Shown: piece by piece, positions 51,057-54,463 of the stretch
Layout of the letters: each line of letters starts with the position of its first letter
Position numbering within the stretch: the stretch's first letter is position 1
From: DASPFV01 sp035620975
GTDB lineage: Bacteria > Acidobacteriota > Vicinamibacteria > Vicinamibacterales > 2-12-FULL-66-21
NCBI GenBank assembly: GCA_035620975.1
Contig: DASPFV010000064.1
Coordinates: 1 to 54,463 of the forward strand
Direction of reading: 5' to 3'
DNA: 54,463 nt
The notes under the pieces: model-generated
What the model was told of the DNA's origin: nothing
The model's input: the letters and a program-made list of their open reading frames with translations, nothing else
Database searches by the model: none
Program-made: the position numbers and the translations under genes

Positions 51057-51337
51057 TCGATTCTCCTGTGCGCGTGCGCGTTCCTGCCGTGGAACGGCAC
51101 GGGCAAAGTCAATTCAGTGCTGGTCGGGAGCAGCGTGGGGAGCGCGCTGGATCACTCGCAGGTGTGACGAACGGGGCAAGAGGTCTGCCAGATCTCGAGC
51201 ACCGCGATCGATCGCGGCAAAACAGCCGTCGGCTCCGCATGAGGTCGCGGGCGTCGTCCGGACCAGCCGTGACAGAATGGTCAAGACCTACACAACGCGA
51301 CGGATGAGCTGTAAACCTTTTGCGTCCGAGCCTCGCC
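51057..51337 (-). other. Leader region of paralog C
   Basis: 281 bp between divergent genes. 51118-51164 is the conserved leader element and 51279-51312 the second conserved stretch also seen before paralog B. No other feature is recognised. Confidence 0.5.
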
Positions 51338-52120
51338 GTGTTTCCCGAACGCATCGTCTGTCTCACCGAAGAAACGACCGAAACGCTCTACCTGCTCGGT
51401 GAAGGCGACCGCGTAGTCGGCATCTCCGGGTACACGGTCCGGCCGCCGGAGGCGCGGGCCAAGCCGAAGGTGTCCGCGTTCATCAACGCGAAGTTCGACA
51501 AGATCGCAGCGTTACGGCCCGACCTGATCCTCGCGTTTTCCGACCTGCAGGCAGACATCGCCGCCGAGCTGATCCGCCGCGGCTTCGCCGTGATCACGTT
51601 CAACCAGCGGAACATCGCCGGAATCCTGCAGATGGTAAGAATGCTCGGAGGGCTCGTCGGGCGCTCGGCCGAGGCTCAGAGGCTCGCCGACGATCTCGCG
51701 CGCGGCCTCGACGATGTCCGGCGGAAGGCCGGGACGCTGCCGGCGCGTCCCCGCGTGTTCTTCGAGGAATGGGACCAGCCGCTCATCTCGGGCATCTGCT
51801 GGGTCGACGAGCTCATCGAGATCGCCGGAGGCACGCCCGTCTTCCCCGAGCTGCGCGACAAGCCGCTCGCATCAGGACGGATCGTGAGCGCGGAGGCAGT
51901 GGCCGCCCGCGATCCGCAGGTGGTCATCGCGTCCTGGTGCGGCAAGGCGATGAGGAAGCGGACGATCGTGGAGCGGCCGGGCTGGGATTGCGTCTCGGCC
52001 GTCCGCCACGATCGGATCTTCGAGATCAAATCGACGTACATCCTGCAGCCCGGTCCGGCGTCGCTGACTGAAGGCGTCACTCGCCTGTACGCGTGCATCA
52101 GGCAGAGCTGCGAAACCTGA
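51338..52120 (+). CDS. Cobalamin-binding/ABC-type substrate-binding protein (BtuF-like)
   Basis: 260 aa from GTG 51338, which begins FPERIVCLTEETTETLYLLGE, the usual start of such proteins; a TTG at 51320 is an alternative. Two Rossmann-like lobes joined by a long helix (AAELIRRGFAVITF, ILQMVRMLGGLVGRS), with EEWDQPLISGICWVDELIE and the C-terminal LQPGPASLTEGV match periplasmic cobalamin/iron-siderophore binders. No signal peptide or lipobox is visible, so a cytoplasmic form is likely. No permease or ATPase gene lies nearby, and the next gene is convergent folE. Confidence 0.83.
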   Translation: MFPERIVCLTEETTETLYLLGEGDRVVGISGYTVRPPEARAKPKVSAFINAKFDKIAALRPDLILAFSDLQADIAAELIRRGFAVITFNQRNIAGILQMVRMLGGLVGRSAEAQRLADDLARGLDDVRRKAGTLPARPRVFFEEWDQPLISGICWVDELIEIAGGTPVFPELRDKPLASGRIVSAEAVAARDPQVVIASWCGKAMRKRTIVERPGWDCVSAVRHDRIFEIKSTYILQPGPASLTEGVTRLYACIRQSCET

Positions 52121-52168
52121 GAGCGGGGATCGAGGAGCGGGGCCCATCGCGATCCCCGGTCCCGGCCC

Positions 52169-52771
52169 TCAGTCCGTGACGCACGCGAGGCCTGGCACGC
52201 TGCTGCGGACCTGCCGATCGCCCATATCGGGCCGCCTGATCAGCTCGAGGAACTCCATGCGCGTACGCGCATCGTCGCGGAACACGCCGAGCATGGCGCT
52301 CGTGACGGCGACCGAGTTCTGCTTCTCGACGCCGCGCATGGACATGCACAGGTGAGTGGCCTCCATCACCACGGCGACGCCCAGCGGTCTGACTTTCTCG
52401 CGCAGGGTCTCGGCGATCTCGTTCGTCAGGCGCTCCTGAATCTGGAGCCTGCGCGCGAAGATCTCGACGAGGCGCGGGATCTTGCTCAGGCCGAGCACCC
52501 TGTCCTGGGGGATGTACGCGATGTGGCATCTGCCGAAGAACGGCAGCAGGTGGTGCTCGCACAGGCTGTAGAAGTCGATGTCCTTGACGATGACCATCTC
52601 GCTATAATCGACAGTGAACAGCGCGTTGTTGAGCACGGCATCCACATCGGCGCCGTAGCCGCTCGTGAGGAAGCGCAGGGATTTCTCGACGCGTTTCGGC
52701 GTGTCGAGCAAGCCTTCGCGCGAGGGATTCTCGCCCAGTTCCGCCAGCAGCTGCCGGATGACGTCCTGCAT
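52169..52771 (-). CDS. folE: GTP cyclohydrolase I
   Basis: 200 aa from ATG 52771. The zinc-site motifs are SLCEHHLLPFFG (Cys, His) and ATHLCMSMRGVEKQNS (Cys), with the substrate-binding QERLTNEIAETL and GRCHIAYIP. It makes 7,8-dihydroneopterin triphosphate for folate and related pterins. The start is chosen because TACAAT lies 6 nt upstream (leaderless); ATG 52786 five codons earlier is the alternative and has a weak GGAAAG site. The transcript would start inside the region divergent to the TPR-like gene. Confidence 0.93.
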   Translation of the reverse strand: MQDVIRQLLAELGENPSREGLLDTPKRVEKSLRFLTSGYGADVDAVLNNALFTVDYSEMVIVKDIDFYSLCEHHLLPFFGRCHIAYIPQDRVLGLSKIPRLVEIFARRLQIQERLTNEIAETLREKVRPLGVAVVMEATHLCMSMRGVEKQNSVAVTSAMLGVFRDDARTRMEFLELIRRPDMGDRQVRSSVPGLACVTD

Positions 52772-52777
52772 CTTCGT

Positions 52778-52783
52778 ATTGTA
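52778..52783 (-). promoter_or_regulatory. -10 element TACAAT, leaderless promoter of folE
   Basis: TACAAT on the minus strand ends 6 nt before ATG 52771. It overlaps the codons of the alternative upstream start. Confidence 0.5.
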
Positions 52784-52811
52784 CATCGCGCTTTCCGGCG
52801 AACCCGCCGGC

Positions 52812-53525
52812 GTGGCCGTGCCGACCCTCCGCCCGGCGCACCCTGCCGGGCGGCAGTCGGCCGATGATCCCGACGCGTTGTACGCGCGGCGCGAGGACCT
52901 GGCCAGCGCGCGCGAGGCGGAGGCCATCTGGGCGCGCCGCGTCGCCGCGGATCCGGCCGACTTCGAATCAGCCTGGAAGCTGGCGCGCGCCCGCTACTGG
53001 CTCGGCGGCCACGCGCCGCCCGACGAGCGCAAGGCCGTGCTCGAAGCCGGCGTCGCTGCCGGCCGGGCTGCCGCGCGAATCCAGCCCGGGCGGCCGGAAG
53101 GCCATTTCTGGATGGCCGCGAACATGGGAGCGCTCGCCGAAGCGCACGGCCTGCGCCAGGGGCTCCGCTATCGCGGCGAGGTCCGGGACGCCCTGCTCAC
53201 CGTGCTGAAGATCGACCCCGCCTTCCAGCAGGGATCGGCCGATCGGGCGCTCGGGCGCTGGTACTACAAGGTTCCCGGGCTCTTCGGCGGATCGAAGAGG
53301 AAGTCCGAGGACCATCTGCGGCGATCGCTCACCTACAATCCCCGCAGCACCGCGTCGCTGTACTTTCTTGCCGAAACCCTCCTGGCGCTCGACCGTGAAG
53401 CCGAGGCGCGGGCGGCGCTCCAGCAGATCCTTGACGTCGAGCCCCACGCGGACTGGATGCCGGAGGATCGGGAGTTCAAGGCCAAAGCCCGGATGCTGCT
53501 GGCGCAGCTGAAGGATCAGTACTGA
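52812..53525 (+). CDS. TPR-like helical repeat protein
   Basis: About 237 aa from GTG 52812, divergent from folE by 40 bp. Helical repeats are visible: REAEAIWARRVAADPADFES, GRAAARIQPGRPEGHFWMAA, YYKVPGLFGGSKRKSEDHLR, and a terminal TPR pair (STASLYFLAETLLALDREAEARAALQQIL). It resembles the TPR-like proteins sometimes called TRAP-associated T components. No signal peptide is clear with this start; the true start may be a little different. It overlaps the convergent 3-hydroxyacyl-CoA dehydrogenase gene by 10 bases. Function unknown. Confidence 0.72.
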   Translation: MAVPTLRPAHPAGRQSADDPDALYARREDLASAREAEAIWARRVAADPADFESAWKLARARYWLGGHAPPDERKAVLEAGVAAGRAAARIQPGRPEGHFWMAANMGALAEAHGLRQGLRYRGEVRDALLTVLKIDPAFQQGSADRALGRWYYKVPGLFGGSKRKSEDHLRRSLTYNPRSTASLYFLAETLLALDREAEARAALQQILDVEPHADWMPEDREFKAKARMLLAQLKDQY

Positions 53526-54364
53526 TAAAAGCCCTGGCCGCTCTTGCGGCCGAGGCGGCCGGCGAGCACCATCCGCTTGAGGAGCGGGGGCGGCGCGTAG
53601 GCGGGCTCCCGGTACTCCTCGAACATGATGTTCGCGATGTAGTAGGTGGTGTCGAGGCCGACGAAGTCCAGCAGCGTGAACGGCCCCATCGGGTAGCCGC
53701 ATCCGAGCTTCATCCCCTTGTCGATGTCCTCGACGGTTCCGAGGCCGTTCTCGTAGGCTCGAATCGCGTCGAGCAGGTACGGCACCAGCAGCCGGTTCAC
53801 GATGAAGCCCGGCTTGTCGGGGGCCGTGATCGGCTCCTTGCCCAGCGATCGCGCGAATGCAAAGACGGTCTGGTAGGTGTCGTCGCTCGTCGTGAGTGAG
53901 CGAATCACCTCGACGAGCTTCATGAGGGGGACGGGGTTGAAGAAGTGCAGCCCGGCGAACCGGTCCGGCCGGATGGTCCTGGCCGCCAGCTCCGTGATGC
54001 AGAGCGACGACGTGTTGGAGCAGACGATCGCCGCTGCGCGGAGCCGCGCGTCGAGCTCCGCATAGGTCCTCGTTTTCTCGTCGAGGCTCTCCACGATCGC
54101 CTCGATCACGAGGTCGCACGCCGCAAGATCGTCCAGCCGCGTGGTTCCGGAGAGGCTGGCGAGCGTCCGATCCCTCGCCTCCGGCGTGACCTTGCCCTTC
54201 TCGACTCCGTCGGCCAGGAACTTCCGGATCCGCCCCATCCCCCGCTCCAGCAGCGGGTCGCTCACTTCCCGGACAACCGTCTTGTATCCGGCCGACGCGC
54301 ACACCTGCGCGATCCCCGATCCCATCAACCCACAGCCGAGGACCCCGACCGTCGTGATGTTCAT
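53516..54364 (-). CDS. 3-hydroxybutyryl-CoA dehydrogenase (second copy in window)
   Basis: 282 aa, ATG start with AGGTG upstream. NAD-binding VLGCGLMGSGIAQ, signature GLHFFNPVPLMKLVEVI, NTSSLCI and GYPMGPFTLLDFVGLD. It matches Hbd/PaaH-type enzymes of fatty-acid or butanoate metabolism, and is a more typical Hbd than the copy at 17959. The two share family layout but differ in many positions. The upstream 99 bp to the window end hold no recognised gene, so its operon context is open. Confidence 0.92.
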   Translation of the reverse strand: MNITTVGVLGCGLMGSGIAQVCASAGYKTVVREVSDPLLERGMGRIRKFLADGVEKGKVTPEARDRTLASLSGTTRLDDLAACDLVIEAIVESLDEKTRTYAELDARLRAAAIVCSNTSSLCITELAARTIRPDRFAGLHFFNPVPLMKLVEVIRSLTTSDDTYQTVFAFARSLGKEPITAPDKPGFIVNRLLVPYLLDAIRAYENGLGTVEDIDKGMKLGCGYPMGPFTLLDFVGLDTTYYIANIMFEEYREPAYAPPPLLKRMVLAGRLGRKSGQGFYQY

Positions 54365-54463
54365 TTCACACCTGCATCTCGCGCGCAGCCCGGATCATGG
54401 AGCTGGATCCCGCGGCACGCTGCGCGGGTCTCGCGGGTCGCGGGCGGTCGACCTGGGGTGAGG
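54365..54463. other. Window edge, no gene recognised
   Basis: 99 bp with GGGTCTCGCGGGTCGCGGG-like repeats and no convincing frame. Confidence 0.4.

Noticed and set aside
45608..51337. Cyclic-di-GMP (GEMM) riboswitch in the paralog leaders
   Set aside because: The conserved leader element lacks the tetraloop-receptor and core sequences of GEMM; kept only as an unnamed element.

Overview
The window is 54.5 kb of GC-rich, gene-dense DNA from a Gram-negative-type bacterium. Outer-membrane beta-barrels, a lipoprotein, many signal peptides and a periplasmic TlpA-like thioredoxin support that. The mix of genes (a bacillithiol-type YpdA reductase, a BoxB/BoxC aerobic benzoyl-CoA pathway with a BoxR-type regulator, DUF5777 and cupredoxin proteins, a peptidase-MA/TolB/BamA-like fusion) suggests an acidobacterium, perhaps Vicinamibacteria-like. 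That assignment is inference: no rRNA or tRNA gene was recognised. No phage, IS transposase or CRISPR array was seen. Long open frames lie opposite most genes, as expected at this GC content, and are not annotated.

Layout. 1-4.3 kb: the end of an EEP nuclease-like gene; an SPFH membrane protein with a small ribbon-helix-helix protein behind a palindromic promoter; then on the minus strand an ECF sigma factor, its anti-sigma factor, a TlpA-like thioredoxin and a small unknown protein. 4.7-11 kb: a secreted peptidase/propeller/barrel fusion, an orphan soluble zinc-finger anti-sigma-like protein, a hotdog thioesterase, a TPR protein with two retropepsin-like domains, and a ferredoxin. 11-17.7 kb: a plus-strand module of a barrel protein, a cupredoxin, a sensor kinase, a sigma54 activator, then (behind a -24/-12 promoter) a DUF5777 protein and a cupredoxin lipoprotein. 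17.9-26 kb: a minus-strand box operon (boxC, boxB, aldehyde dehydrogenase, kynureninase-like enzyme, 3-hydroxyacyl-CoA dehydrogenase) next to divergent boxR, with candidate BoxR operators between.

25.9-27.8 kb: prephenate dehydratase (pheA) preceded by what looks like a phenylalanine attenuator (promoter, short Phe-containing leader peptide, terminator), and an MBL-fold hydrolase. 28-35.3 kb: lipoyl synthase, a family-5 uracil-DNA glycosylase, and the pyruvate dehydrogenase complex genes aceE-aceF-lpd, so lipoate synthesis sits beside a lipoate-dependent enzyme. 35.5-43.5 kb: a zinc peptidase, a glycerophosphodiester phosphodiesterase, a MoxR AAA+/VWA pair with a LON-domain protein, YpdA, and a secreted unknown. 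43.5-51 kb: three tandem paralogous secreted proteins built from concanavalin-like and Ig-like modules, each with a conserved leader element and a non-ATG start. 51.3-54.4 kb: a cobalamin-binding-type protein, GTP cyclohydrolase I, a TPR-like protein and a second 3-hydroxyacyl-CoA dehydrogenase.

Two window-wide signals stand out. A TAnnnT hexamer sits exactly 6 nt before the start codon of at least seven genes, implying widespread leaderless transcription; this also decided several starts. An interspersed palindromic repeat of about 85-140 bp occurs three times, each time at gene 3' ends.
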